From contig MU385892.1 of the NCBI GenBank assembly GCA_022497145.1, positions 62,001-126,000 on the forward strand: a stretch of DNA of 64,000 bases, in the 5' to 3' direction. The position numbers and the translations under genes are program-made. Of this stretch, positions 21,875 through 31,344 are shown piece by piece; the stretch's first letter is position 1; every line of letters begins with the position of its first letter. Source of the DNA: Rostrohypoxylon terebratum. Its lineage: Eukaryota; Ascomycota; Sordariomycetes; Xylariales; Hypoxylaceae. The notes beneath the pieces were generated by a model, which ran no database searches, was not told where the DNA came from, and saw only the letters and a list, made by a program, of their open reading frames with translations.

Positions 21875-21960
21875 GCGTCTATGGAGTAGTAGTTTAGCTC
21901 ATGCCTCTCCTATGATTGAATGGAATTGGCAAGACCCGGGTGCAAATCTCCGGTGGACGC
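21875..21960 (+). other. tRNA-like cloverleaf relic with pol III style signals
   Basis: GCGTCTA (21875-21881) pairs with TGGACGC (21954-21960), seven pairs with one G-U. A D-arm-like GAG...CTC, a long middle arm TGCC...GGCA and a T-arm-like CCGGG...TCCGG with loop TGCAAATC follow in tRNA order. TAGTTTAGCTC resembles an A box and GGGTGCAAATC a B box. A run of five T lies 9 nt downstream and a longer T run at about 22006. The D-loop lacks the GG pair and the T-loop is eight long with TGC in place of TTC, so a working tRNA is unlikely. It could be a decayed tRNA (T33 is followed by CCT) or a SINE head. Confidence 0.35.
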
Positions 21961-24039
21961 ATATCACTTTTTGTAACAGAGCGCCGTAGGTTCACCTCGA
22001 CGTCGAGTTTTTTTTTTATATACTTTAGTCTCATAATAATCTTCTTTTACCCTTTTTCTTTTGTCACGCAACACCTTGGCTCTGTTCGCTCTCTAAGAGA
22101 ATACTCCAGGCGTCCTCACACGCCACAGCTGCGTTAGACGTGTCGTTACTTAGATCCATAGCAACTCGTCCTCAAGGATGTAAACAATATCACCACTATA
22201 TACTCTAGAATATGTACTCCAAAACGCATGATATCCATTTGAATATTCAGCTCTATTGATACTGATTCCATATTTCTGCCACCTTTAGTCTTGACCGTAA
22301 TGAATCACTGAGAATACCCTAACCAGATGATGACCCAGTATGATGCTCAGAATATATTCGCTGCTTTTTACTACCTAGGTATGAAGATGTCATCACTGCC
22401 CATAGCCCCACCTGCAATATCGCATTCCACCCTCTAACCGTGAAAAACTAGGCTATGGTCTGCGCGTCTATAGTCCATGCCAGTATGTATTCATGCATCT
22501 TCCATACTTCAGTTTGGCATATTCATTCTTGTTTGCCTTGTCGGTTGAATCTGCTGTTATGGTGGAAAGAAGAGCAACCGCGCTTACCGCCCTTCGAATT
22601 GCTCGTTCCAGTATTCTCGTGATGGCCACCACGAGTGCCCGAAGCATTCGAGCCCGTCATTTCCTTATCTTTGGGGCGCTCCGTTGTCTCGACCGTGTAG
22701 CTCCCCCAGCTACCTTTTCCAGTCTCGTCACTCGAAGACATTGCGATTTAGTTCGCAGTCCAGCCTCAAATCAGTGGTTCTGCTTTCTCTATTGTTAAGA
22801 TAGGTAAGGAAGCTTACCCAACTTCGCTCATGTTAGGGTCTGATTAATGTGCAATATTCTAGGTTCAGACAGACGAACTCTTGGCTTGAGTAACGTTCGC
22901 GGGTACTGTGACGTTGATGATATTAATTGATTTAGTGAACCTTCAGAATTCGGCTCTGAAGCTGTAGATCGATATCGCCTTAACGTAGGCTAGCTGCTCT
23001 TGCTTGGATATTTTATCTAGAATCCATAATTCAATTAAAACCAGGTACAAGTACGTATTATATAGAAATTCTCCAAGATGCGGTTTCTTGAAGTCATGTT
23101 TGCCGAATCAAATCCCGATTCGTCATGGCCTCAGGTTCGGATGGTTATTATTTTGCCACCTTAATAATCGAACGATTCTCTATCATCCATAGAAATAGTA
23201 TGATAGACCGGTATATCAACTTTGATTCCTCAGGAGAGCAATCTAAATGTCTAAGCGCTGTGTACCTAGATCTATCATACGAGAAATATAATCGTAGGAA
23301 TCAGCCAAGCTCATTGTTAGGACGATGCAAGATATTAGTTATGAGTCAATTACGAAATCTGGATCAAGTTACTTTCAGCTTTGACAGATGGGTCGTGTCA
23401 CCCTTTGATCTTCACATGTATAGCATTTTCTGGTACAGCCTGCCTAAGATGGCTATCCTGGGTATCACCATCCGAGGCACAGCATACGGAATTTATTTTC
23501 TTAGTCTCCAACGTGACATAGGTGAGCCAGTTGGTTGGACAAAAAGATGTGTAGAATATGAATGATGAATTATAATGTCTTTCCATTAGACTAAAAACTT
23601 TTGTTATATTCTAGTGACTTACTATGGTGGGGAAGTTCTTCCATCTCAGCCTCCTTTCTTCGCCCCTTCGACACACTGATGAAACCCATCCGCTAATGCT
23701 CCGAAGGAGACCCGATTCACTCTAGGCTGATGCGTCATTGGCCTGAATCTTCTCGAATACTCACAAGTTTAAGCGAGGGCGGGTTGAGACATGCATCACA
23801 GAGCTCTATCCGCCTCCTACAAAGCATGCTGACATAATCACATATGCCACCAACATCTACAGGGATCCGTAATATCCAACAAGCTGGGTTTATTACTCAA
23901 TATTAACCCGCTGTCCATGACCTATGCTGTATACAAACTCATACTAATTCCAAAACTCCAGTGATCATGCTAGACAGCCTCGATTCCCAGTCCCATGATA
24001 TCCACAATTCCCATCGTCACTCGTAAACTTATTATGTAA
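21961..24039. other. Intergenic, about 2 kb, one small candidate gene inside
   Basis: AT-rich, with a T tract at about 22006-22017. Apart from the small frame at 22523-22741, open frames (for example 23125-23565) carry no motif and look incidental. Confidence 0.4.
22523..22741 (-). CDS. Possible small Gly/Ser-rich protein
   Basis: A 72-codon frame with an ATG at 22741. Its opening, SSSDETGKGSWGSYTVETT, recalls a widespread family of small fungal proteins that begin with a GKGSWGSYT-like block and continue in polar Gly/Ser/Asn-rich sequence. The rest (GSNASGTRGGHHENTGTSNS) is polar and free of hydrophobic segments. The usual Tyr-rich YHYSN..GSYYY repeat of that family is missing, so this could be a divergent copy or a decayed one. 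No signal peptide. Family likeness is from memory and unverified. Confidence 0.33.
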   Translation of the reverse strand: MSSSDETGKGSWGSYTVETTERPKDKEMTGSNASGTRGGHHENTGTSNSKGGKRGCSSFHHNSRFNRQGKQE

Positions 24040-25764
24040 TCAACCATCGATCAAATGATCATCTTCCCTTGATCTCTGAAGGGCCTGCTGCAAACGCTCG
24101 TTCTCCTCGGCCCGTATACGGCTCCGCGCAGTCTCCAGCCTTTCAACACCAGCGTTGATCGTCTCGATGTGCACAGTCAGTGGTATATCCGCCGTGTCGG
24201 CTAGGAGCTCCGGGGCGGCAACTCGATCCCGTAAGTCGCTTAGTTTTGTTCTGATATCCGTCAAATCGTGTATTAAGCTACTTAGTCGTCGGACCGCTGA
24301 GTTTCTCTGAGTCTCTACCTGCTGCAAAAGGCTCAGCTGACCTTTAAGATTATGCAAGCGGCGGGTGTTAGCCCCGACGAGCGTCCAAACGTCCCAAAAA
24401 ACCTCGTTGTGCTTCTCCTTGACGACGTTTCCCGTATGCACGACATGTTCGTTAATAAGTTCAAGGCTGCCCTCCGCCTGATGAAGTAAGCGCATCACGG
24501 CGGTTCCTTCCAAGATGAGGTTCTGGATCTTGTCTGAGACCAAGGCTGTGTGTTCGATATACTTGTCGAGGAGGACACGTTCATCGAAACCTGGCGATTT
24601 GAATGGGGAGAAAAGCCAGTCACTAAAACGGGATATCATGTTGTCGTTCGCCTCACGATTCAGGGCAATAGAGTCGATATATCGTGACGTCCATCGATTG
24701 ATGCTGATGACGCTATCTACTGCGCTGCCGACATGGGTATTGAACATCTGCAGATCGTCGGCACTGACGCGAACGGCTTCGATGTAATTATCGAACTCGT
24801 GCACCAACTCTGCGCGAGTTGGTAAATCGCTGTACTTCACCATCGTACGCAGATCACGAACAGATGCTTCCGATCGTTTCATGTCCATCGGTAGCGAAAC
24901 ACCCTGAGCAGAGTCTTCAAGCACCTTCTCGAATTGGGCTTGCACGTTCATCAACTCTTCGAACTCGACGGGCGACGATCCATCTCCTTTCGCGGATTGC
25001 GGACTGTCTGGGCAAAAAGGAAGGTTCATTAGAGACACGCCAGGTACTCGACATAATGGCGCTAGCGGGGCAGTGATTGAGTTGACGAGCATGTCCTTAG
25101 CCATTATGCACGTGCCGATAATCAGGTAAATAGCGAGTAAGATGGCTATCGGCCATTGTGCGTAGCGGAAAGCCAATCGGATCGTGCCGAGAACCCAGGA
25201 GGCAAAGTCGAAGAGAAACTCTGGAGCAGATGAAATGAATCTGGTTCCAAGTGAGGGTCTCCGAGGCGTGCCGCTCTCCATGCGTTGGGTCACTTGGGTG
25301 CCAGGCTTTCGTGGGGTTGAGTCGTCATCTACTTGACGATTACCTCGCCTCCTCGTTACTCGTTGTTCTTGCATGGCGGGGTGGGTATTTCTAGAAGACC
25401 GACGGATGGTCCGTGGTGAGCCGTCAACATCAACAGAAGGCATGAAGAATTCGGGGATAGGGGTCTGGTCTTTGTCCATAGACACGTTCCTTGGGGTCAG
25501 CGATGGTTGAAAAGGTGCTCGTCGAATGACGTTATCTTCGTCGGCCCTATCATAAAAATCGTGAATGCTATCCTGGGATCCGACACTGAAATCTTGGGAA
25601 GAATATGGTTGAGATGGCTGGGACTGGCTGCTGAAAACGATGGCGTCGCCCTCAAAAGGATCTTGAACTATTGCGGTATCGAAGCTGTCGTTATCGCCTC
25701 CTTCTACCATACGCCAGGAATCCTCGACAGAAAGCTGTTGTTTGTTTTGCCGGGTTCGTGCCAT
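24040..25764 (-). CDS. Conserved-looking single-pass membrane protein with coiled coils
   Basis: Single exon, 574 aa. The first 190 residues are polar and disordered with an RRSSRN..RRRGNR basic patch. One strong membrane segment (about residues 200-221, WPIAILLAIYLIIGTCIMA) follows. The remaining 350 residues are mainly helical, with heptad-like stretches near FEKVLEDSAQG, LLHQAEGSLELINEHVV and LSSLIHDLTDIRTKLSDLRD that suggest coiled coil. The layout (basic, disordered head; one TM; coiled-coil tail) would suit an inner nuclear membrane or ER protein, but this is inference. I do not recognise a named family. It is divergently transcribed from the mitochondrial ThrRS across about 900 bp. Confidence 0.8.
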   Translation of the reverse strand: MARTRQNKQQLSVEDSWRMVEGGDNDSFDTAIVQDPFEGDAIVFSSQSQPSQPYSSQDFSVGSQDSIHDFYDRADEDNVIRRAPFQPSLTPRNVSMDKDQTPIPEFFMPSVDVDGSPRTIRRSSRNTHPAMQEQRVTRRRGNRQVDDDSTPRKPGTQVTQRMESGTPRRPSLGTRFISSAPEFLFDFASWVLGTIRLAFRYAQWPIAILLAIYLIIGTCIMAKDMLVNSITAPLAPLCRVPGVSLMNLPFCPDSPQSAKGDGSSPVEFEELMNVQAQFEKVLEDSAQGVSLPMDMKRSEASVRDLRTMVKYSDLPTRAELVHEFDNYIEAVRVSADDLQMFNTHVGSAVDSVISINRWTSRYIDSIALNREANDNMISRFSDWLFSPFKSPGFDERVLLDKYIEHTALVSDKIQNLILEGTAVMRLLHQAEGSLELINEHVVHTGNVVKEKHNEVFWDVWTLVGANTRRLHNLKGQLSLLQQVETQRNSAVRRLSSLIHDLTDIRTKLSDLRDRVAAPELLADTADIPLTVHIETINAGVERLETARSRIRAEENERLQQALQRSREDDHLIDG

Positions 25765-26679
25765 GTTCTAGCGAATATGTCTATCCAAAAAGTCCGGTTC
25801 AGGGTCTCATGGCTTTTGGTCGCCACCTGACGATTTTCGCTGTGTCGGGCAGCTGAGGATGTTAAGTTCAGGTTTCTTCGACGGAGTCAACGAAGCCAAA
25901 AGTTCGCTTTAACTCTTTCAAACAAGATTCAATCCAATCTCGGTGCGACTTTCCAGCTCTATTTTGTCGGGAATATGAGTAACTAGGTAGGCAAGGTAGG
26001 CGCGAGTGTTATATACTAGCGCCAAGACCACCGACTCCGGTACGGAACAGAACTTAATCAACAAGGGTAGTAGAAATGATGTGACTCATACAGAGATCAA
26101 TATTTGTTGTAGCATGAAATGAAAAGAGGTCAATAGAATAGGCACGACATATGCACGGACCGATATCTAATATCTTGAAATCTTGAAATGGTGCGAGGTT
26201 GACGGAGGCATCCATGCGCCTTATGAGACTTTAGAGATATCGTGAACTGGTCGCGGCTGACTTGATGTCACGAGGTTAGCGTATGCGTGCCGTGTGAGTG
26301 GATCTTGTATTGTACCATATCCAGTAATAAGATTGAAACACCCTGTACAAGTTGTACAACGCTGGAGCGGAAGAGTGATGTAAAGAGTACAAGCTTTAGG
26401 CTGCAAAGAAGTAATGTGACCCGGGGTATCTTGTACAATACAAGATTTAGATGGTCCCCCTCCCCCCACATGTGTTACTCGGTTGGAGTTGCGTAGCGCG
26501 CTGAAGCTCTGGTTCCTAACCACAGATCCCTGTCAACTTCCATCAATCCCTGTCGCTTCTCCGATTCGTCTGTGCGAATCAATTCCCTCCATTTTAGAAA
26601 ATTTCTGACATTTCTAACCTTGACTTCCTGGAGCTTCTCAAAGCTCGTCATGGTTCTAAAGTGACGATTGGTTAGCGGC
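25765..26679. other. Divergent promoter region with dyad motifs
   Basis: About 900 bp between two divergently transcribed genes. A cluster of TTGTAC-type dyads sits at 26302-26446 (listed separately). No coding sequence supported. Confidence 0.5.
26302..26446. repeat. TTGTAC dyad cluster, 14-bp inverted repeat
   Basis: ATCTTGTATTGTAC at 26302-26315 has an exact inverted copy at 26433-26446. Between them lies TGTACAA-G-TTGTACA (26344-26358), and the right copy is itself part of the hairpin ATCTTGTA-CAA-TACAAGAT (26428-26446). It could be a regulatory cluster or a small foldback element. Confidence 0.5.
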
Positions 26680-28185
26680 ATGTTCGCACGAAGCGTAACG
26701 AGGAAATGCCCTCATTTATTGAGGTGTGCAACTCGAATACGAAGGGTCGAGTCATTAGCCCCTCCAATTCAGCTATGGTTCCGGAACTGTTCGTCGCATT
26801 CAACCGCGGATCCAACCACGGAACTCCCACCCAAACCCCCCGCAGACCACCGAGAACTCGGCGTCCAACAAGAACTGTTCATAACCACCGAATATAGTCC
26901 AGGCTCACCTCTGTTGCTGCCTAACGGTACTCGAATATTCAATCGCCTTGTGGAGTTTCTACGAAAGCAATATGGACGTTACGGTTTTGAGGAGGTTATC
27001 ACCCCCACTATCTATAAACAGTCGCTATGGGAAAAATCAGGACACTGGGAAAATTACAGCGGTGATATGTTCACTGTTACAAGCATTTCCCCCCCCAAAA
27101 GCAAGGATGGTAAGGGAAAGAAGGACGACGACGAATATAGCCTCAAGCCTATGAATTGCCCAGGCCATTGTCTTATCTTTGCGGCAAGACAGCGAACTTA
27201 CAAAGAATTACCTCTCCGATTCGCCGATTTTTCCCCTCTCCATAGAAACGAATTGTCCGGAGCCCTGAGCGGCTTGACTAGAGTACGACGTTTCCACCAA
27301 GATGACGGGCATATCTTCTGCCGTCCGGTACAAGTCGAGGAAGAAATCAGCAAGACACTCGATTTCGTGCGCGTTGTCTACTCGACTCTGAAACTAGGCC
27401 CTTACCGGCTAACCCTCTCGACACGCCCTGCAAACCATTATATTGGGACCGTTGAGGAATGGGATAGTGCTGAGAAAGGTCTCAAAAAAGCTCTGGAAGC
27501 CTCCGGTCAGGAGTGGACCATAAATGAGGGTGACGGCGCATTCTACGGACCCAAGATTGACATAATATTGAGAGACTCCGATGGTAAGGAACACCAAACA
27601 GCTACTATACAACTCGACTTTCAACTACCAAAGAGATTTAATCTACTGTACCACGCCGCAGCACCTGAATTTGAAAAAAGGGGTGAAATCACATCCGACC
27701 GTGAGCAGCTAGGAGTCATGGGACGAGTTGCCCCAGTCCTCATCCACAGAGCTGTACTAGGCTCAGTGGAAAGATTGATGGCCCTCCTTATCGAACATCA
27801 CAATGGTAAATGGCCGTTTTGGTTGAACCCAAGGCAAGTGATGATAATTACAACCCGGGAGGGTAAAGATAGTAGGGTTATCGAGGCAGCCAGGGCCGCT
27901 CAGTCTATCCTAATGGGTATAGATGAGCCAGCTGATGGCCCAACCTCCAACCCATTTCAACTGGCGGTAGACGTCGATGCAAGCAGCCGAACGCTGCCGC
28001 GCAAGGTGCAAGCAGCGATATCTCAGGGCTACGGTGTTCATGTCACTATCGGTCCGAGACAGGTAGACGACGGAACCGTCTCTGTCGACCTTTCGAGATT
28101 AGCTGGTGGCGAGCCTGGACTTCGAGATATGACAGTAAAAGAGCTGTATAGCATCCTCAAGAAGAGGGCTGAGTCATTTGAATAA
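26680..28185 (+). CDS. mst1: Threonyl-tRNA synthetase, mitochondrial (MST1 type)
   Basis: Single exon of 501 codons from the ATG at 26680. The enzyme charges tRNA-Thr in the mitochondrial matrix. The N-terminus MFARSVTRKCPHLLRCATRI is Arg-rich and non-acidic, as expected of a presequence. There is no TGS or editing domain, which is the MST1 layout. The class II core is intact: KQYGRYGFEEVITPTIY (motif 1 region), MNCPGHCLIFAARQRTYKEL with LRFADFSPLHRNE, the motif 2 loop TRVRRFHQDDGHIFCRP, and motif 3 with VLIHRAVLGSVERLMALLIE. A C-terminal anticodon-binding domain follows from about residue 385. The zinc ligands Cys in NCPGH and His in FHQDDGH are present. Very secure. Confidence 0.96.
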   Translation: MFARSVTRKCPHLLRCATRIRRVESLAPPIQLWFRNCSSHSTADPTTELPPKPPADHRELGVQQELFITTEYSPGSPLLLPNGTRIFNRLVEFLRKQYGRYGFEEVITPTIYKQSLWEKSGHWENYSGDMFTVTSISPPKSKDGKGKKDDDEYSLKPMNCPGHCLIFAARQRTYKELPLRFADFSPLHRNELSGALSGLTRVRRFHQDDGHIFCRPVQVEEEISKTLDFVRVVYSTLKLGPYRLTLSTRPANHYIGTVEEWDSAEKGLKKALEASGQEWTINEGDGAFYGPKIDIILRDSDGKEHQTATIQLDFQLPKRFNLLYHAAAPEFEKRGEITSDREQLGVMGRVAPVLIHRAVLGSVERLMALLIEHHNGKWPFWLNPRQVMIITTREGKDSRVIEAARAAQSILMGIDEPADGPTSNPFQLAVDVDASSRTLPRKVQAAISQGYGVHVTIGPRQVDDGTVSVDLSRLAGGEPGLRDMTVKELYSILKKRAESFE

Positions 28186-28419
28186 TGTAAAAAAAAAAAT
28201 CCTAGACTCTAGTCTTCTTCTTCAATTGGTCCAATGTGTCTGTGATAGTCCCATGTTCGGTTGATTCATCACCTCCCCAAAACGTCAATATCGGACTTAA
28301 CTTTCGTCATCCCTCCCTTTTTGTCGGGCTTCTAATCTTTCTAGAATTTTGACGGGTCTAGAATGTGATGACGTAAGTTAACGTGTGTACTACAATCATA
28401 AAGGGTTCAGAAGGTTAAC

Positions 28420-28800
28420 TTACTCTTTCAGATGATCGGGAACAATAACCCCTCGTGTCTCAGCTCCATCGACTAAGTCGCGCCGCCGAGCAAGCTGTTC
28501 GCGAATGTACTTGACAGTTTCCTTCAGCACGAAGCCCTCGGAGCGGCCATGTCCTTCCAGACCGGGCACGAGCTCACAGAGACGGTCGAAACCAGCTCTG
28601 ATGGCTTCTCTGCGCTTTTGTTCTGTGAATCATGTGAGCAATTATTCACGACTAGACAATTCTGAATGAATATTTGGGGTGGGTTGATTACCTGAGGCGA
28701 TATGGTTCTGCTTTTTTTCCTCTTCGGTCAGGCGCGGCTTGTCATCCTGCACACCTGAGCCCTCTCCGTCTTGGGGAGATTTAGATCGCGGCTCCGACAT
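28420..28800 (-). CDS. Small bHLH transcription factor, Ino4-like
   Basis: Model join(28692..28800, 28420..28622) on the minus strand, 103 aa, donor GTAATC, acceptor CACAG, phase 1. After an acidic leader the basic region reads NHIASEQKRREAIRAGFDRL, with the E-box reading Glu flanked by His and Arg; helix 1 follows as LCELVPGL, a short GHGRSEG loop, then helix 2 FVLKETVKYIREQLARRR. This matches the small Ino4-type fungal bHLH proteins, which heterodimerise and bind CANNTG in lipid or general metabolic promoters. The intron splits the basic region, so each exon is too short to look coding by itself. The stop lies at the splice-like AGAGTAAGTT; a further 3' exon cannot be excluded. Confidence 0.85.
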
Positions 28801-29720
28801 TATGTTTGAGGTGCTTTAAAACAAAAACCGAAAATCCCGCCCAGAACAAAAAAAGAAATGTCGTTATCTCGTGTATGTATTATTGGTGTTTTCTTGATTT
28901 TTATCTTTGAGTTCCAATTAAGACGAAAGTTCCAACTCTGCTCGGGAATTTCTAAACCAGGCCTTTGAAGACATGAGACAAGTGTTGGACGGATTAGTAG
29001 TACGTCGAGGGTTTGTGATTGTTGTTTGAACTTGAGATCCCCGGGGCGCGCATCTTCCAGGGGACCGGGATAGTGGGGTAGGTTGTTGACAAGAAAGAAT
29101 GAATGAGCTGGCTCCGAGATGCCCGCCGCCTGAAATGGGGATGCAAAATTCCAAGACGATGAATTTAATGAGGATCTAAACTTTTGGTTACACATACATA
29201 AATAGCATCTCAGCTCGTCAAGTGCATGTGACAACTCGTGCCCCACTAATCTGATCATGGACCCCTGTCCACCACGTTCCATAAAAGAAGCTCGTGCTTG
29301 CAGATTTTCAGCTCCGGCTTGAGCCACGACCCATAGATTTTGTAAGCGGGATTACTCGCTTAATATTTAGTAAACTTGTACCCACGATAAGCTAAGCAGC
29401 TAAGCCTGTGACGCAGCTTCCCCGGACCTGCACCTGAACCCCACTATTAACCCTTCCAACATTTGAAGGTTTCGAACCTACAATTAACTTCTCTTCAACA
29501 TCCCTTTACATCCCTTTCACGAAGCTGAGGAGAATTATAGAAACACCAATTTGAAATCAATTTCTACTTCACTTTGCTAGAGGACAAGCCATATAACTGC
29601 CCACATCTCAAGTATTTTTAGCCCTACCTCGAAAGCACTCGCAATACTCCCTAGCTCCGTAGCTCCTTACGTCTCTACCCCTATTATTCCCAGCTCGTAT
29701 TCGAAGCTCTACCAACCGCA
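28801..29720. other. Divergent promoter between bHLH and Maf genes
   Basis: About 920 bp. A 175-codon frame (28800-29327, minus) ends at the bHLH start but has no motif and is most likely 5' UTR or chance. No other feature. Confidence 0.45.
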
Positions 29721-30650
29721 ATGGACGACGAAAAGAAACAACCGCTCCTCCAACCCACCCCCTCAGACCCTCCCCCAGACTACGAAACCGCCGCCAGCGA
29801 GCACCAATCCCAACCCCAATCGCAGACCCTCCCGATCCGCCCCGCCCCCGCCCCCGTCCGCCGGCCTCCAGGCGCCCTCCTCGACCTCCCGATCCTAAAG
29901 TACATGCGCACGCACCGCGTGATCCTCGCGTCCTCCTCTCCGCGGCGGCGAATGCTACTCTCGCAACTAGGCCTGCCCAACCTCGAGATCCGCCCTAGCA
30001 CCAAGCCGGAGGACCTCTCGAAAGCCGACCTCGGGCCCTGGGCCTACGTGTCCGACACGGCGGAGCAGAAAGCCCTAGACGTGTACGCGGCGCTGGTCGA
30101 GGAAGCGGCCGCGAACCAGTCCACCACCACGGGCGGGAACGGGAACGGCAACGCAGTCAGCGTCGACGACACCGGCCGCCGAGACCCGGACCTGGTGATC
30201 GCGGCGGACACGGTGATCGTGACGCGCGAGGGTGTGGTGCTGGAGAAGCCGACGTCGGAGGGCGCGCACGTCAAGATGCTGCGGCATCTGCGGGACACGC
30301 GGAGCCACAGGGTGCTCACAGCGGTATGCTGCGTGGCGCCGCGCGCCGACGCGCAGCACCCCGGGTACGCGATAGCCTCGCACGTCGAGGAGAGCAAGGT
30401 TTTCTTCGCGCGAGAGAGCGACGGGTTGCCGGATGATGTCATAGATGCGTATGTGCGCACGCGCGAGGGCGCGGATAAGGCGGGAGGGTATGCCGTGCAG
30501 GGGTTGGGGGGCTCGTTGTTGGTCGAGAAGGTTGATGGAGCGGTTGATAACGTGATTGGGTTGCCGGTGAGGAAGGTGCTTCAGTTATGTGAGAAGGTCA
30601 TCTTCCGGCAGAATGACACGAGCGAAGACGAGGAAGAGGATGATGAGTGA
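29721..30650 (+). CDS. Maf-type nucleoside triphosphate pyrophosphatase
   Basis: Single exon, 309 aa. The Maf domain starts at about residue 68: VILASSSPRRRMLLSQLGLP with the SSSPRR substrate loop, then EQKALDVYAAL, LVIAADTVIV with the catalytic Asp, LEKPTSEGAHVKMLRHL, and TREGADKAGGYAVQGLGGSL. These enzymes hydrolyse canonical (dTTP/UTP) or modified NTPs to the NMP and pyrophosphate, a house-cleaning role in the cytosol. The first 65 residues are an added Pro-rich disordered head and the last ten an acidic tail. An insert (ANQSTTTGGNGNGNAVS) interrupts the domain near residue 135. The gene is markedly GC-rich at third positions compared with its neighbours. Confidence 0.93.
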   Translation: MDDEKKQPLLQPTPSDPPPDYETAASEHQSQPQSQTLPIRPAPAPVRRPPGALLDLPILKYMRTHRVILASSSPRRRMLLSQLGLPNLEIRPSTKPEDLSKADLGPWAYVSDTAEQKALDVYAALVEEAAANQSTTTGGNGNGNAVSVDDTGRRDPDLVIAADTVIVTREGVVLEKPTSEGAHVKMLRHLRDTRSHRVLTAVCCVAPRADAQHPGYAIASHVEESKVFFARESDGLPDDVIDAYVRTREGADKAGGYAVQGLGGSLLVEKVDGAVDNVIGLPVRKVLQLCEKVIFRQNDTSEDEEEDDE

Positions 30651-31344
30651 GGTGTAGGTTAAGATGTCGGCCAGATCTCAAAGGCTAGAGTGGCACAGGA
30701 ATATACCGGATCAGGCTACAAAATAAAAATGGATTAGGTTGATATTGGGTGGGAAACATCATGACAAAAGACGACACTCCAATGGACTCAGATGATAGAC
30801 TTTTATGGTATGTACAGTTTCAGGTTATATATATATACTATGTAAGCAAGCAGAGGTATGCGACAATGAAGTCTTTTGAAAAGTGTAATCCCAACCGCCA
30901 ATCGAAAACACCTATAAGCAAACGTGACTGTAAAAACCAATAACCAAAATTTTGAGTGCAGCATAGCCTCTAGAGATAACTCCAAGATAATCCGTCGCGT
31001 ACGCAGTAGGTAGCCAATGGGATCTTTGGCGATGGTCCAGTCCTGTGTGTCCTGTCCTATTTTCTGTAACTCAGTCCAATATCTATAAAAATCATTGCAA
31101 TCCGGACATCTTATGCAAACATAGAAAGGATATGACTAAAGTAGAATATAATAGAGAAATAATAGAGAAATAAGAAGGGGTATATATCGTCAGAATCGTG
31201 AGATAGCGTAATATAAGAGTCAAATGTGAAGTAATCGGTATGTGGTGGCGGCGGGGATATGAGGTCGGTGGATTAAAGCTTGGGTATCTGTGTGATGAGA
31301 CGTATCTTTTTTTAAGAAGGCAGAAATCATTCCTTGTGTCGGCA
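30651..31344. other. Convergent intergenic region
   Basis: About 700 bp with AT-rich tracts (TATATATATA near 30825) and no coding signal. Confidence 0.5.

Noticed and set aside
26475..26681. 68-codon minus frame upstream of mst1 (EKLQEVKVRNVRNFLKW)
   Set aside because: Overlaps the mst1 start, lies in a promoter and has no partner exon or motif.
28800..29327. 175-codon frame on the minus strand next to the bHLH gene
   Set aside because: No motif, odd composition, and it lies where the bHLH 5' leader should be.
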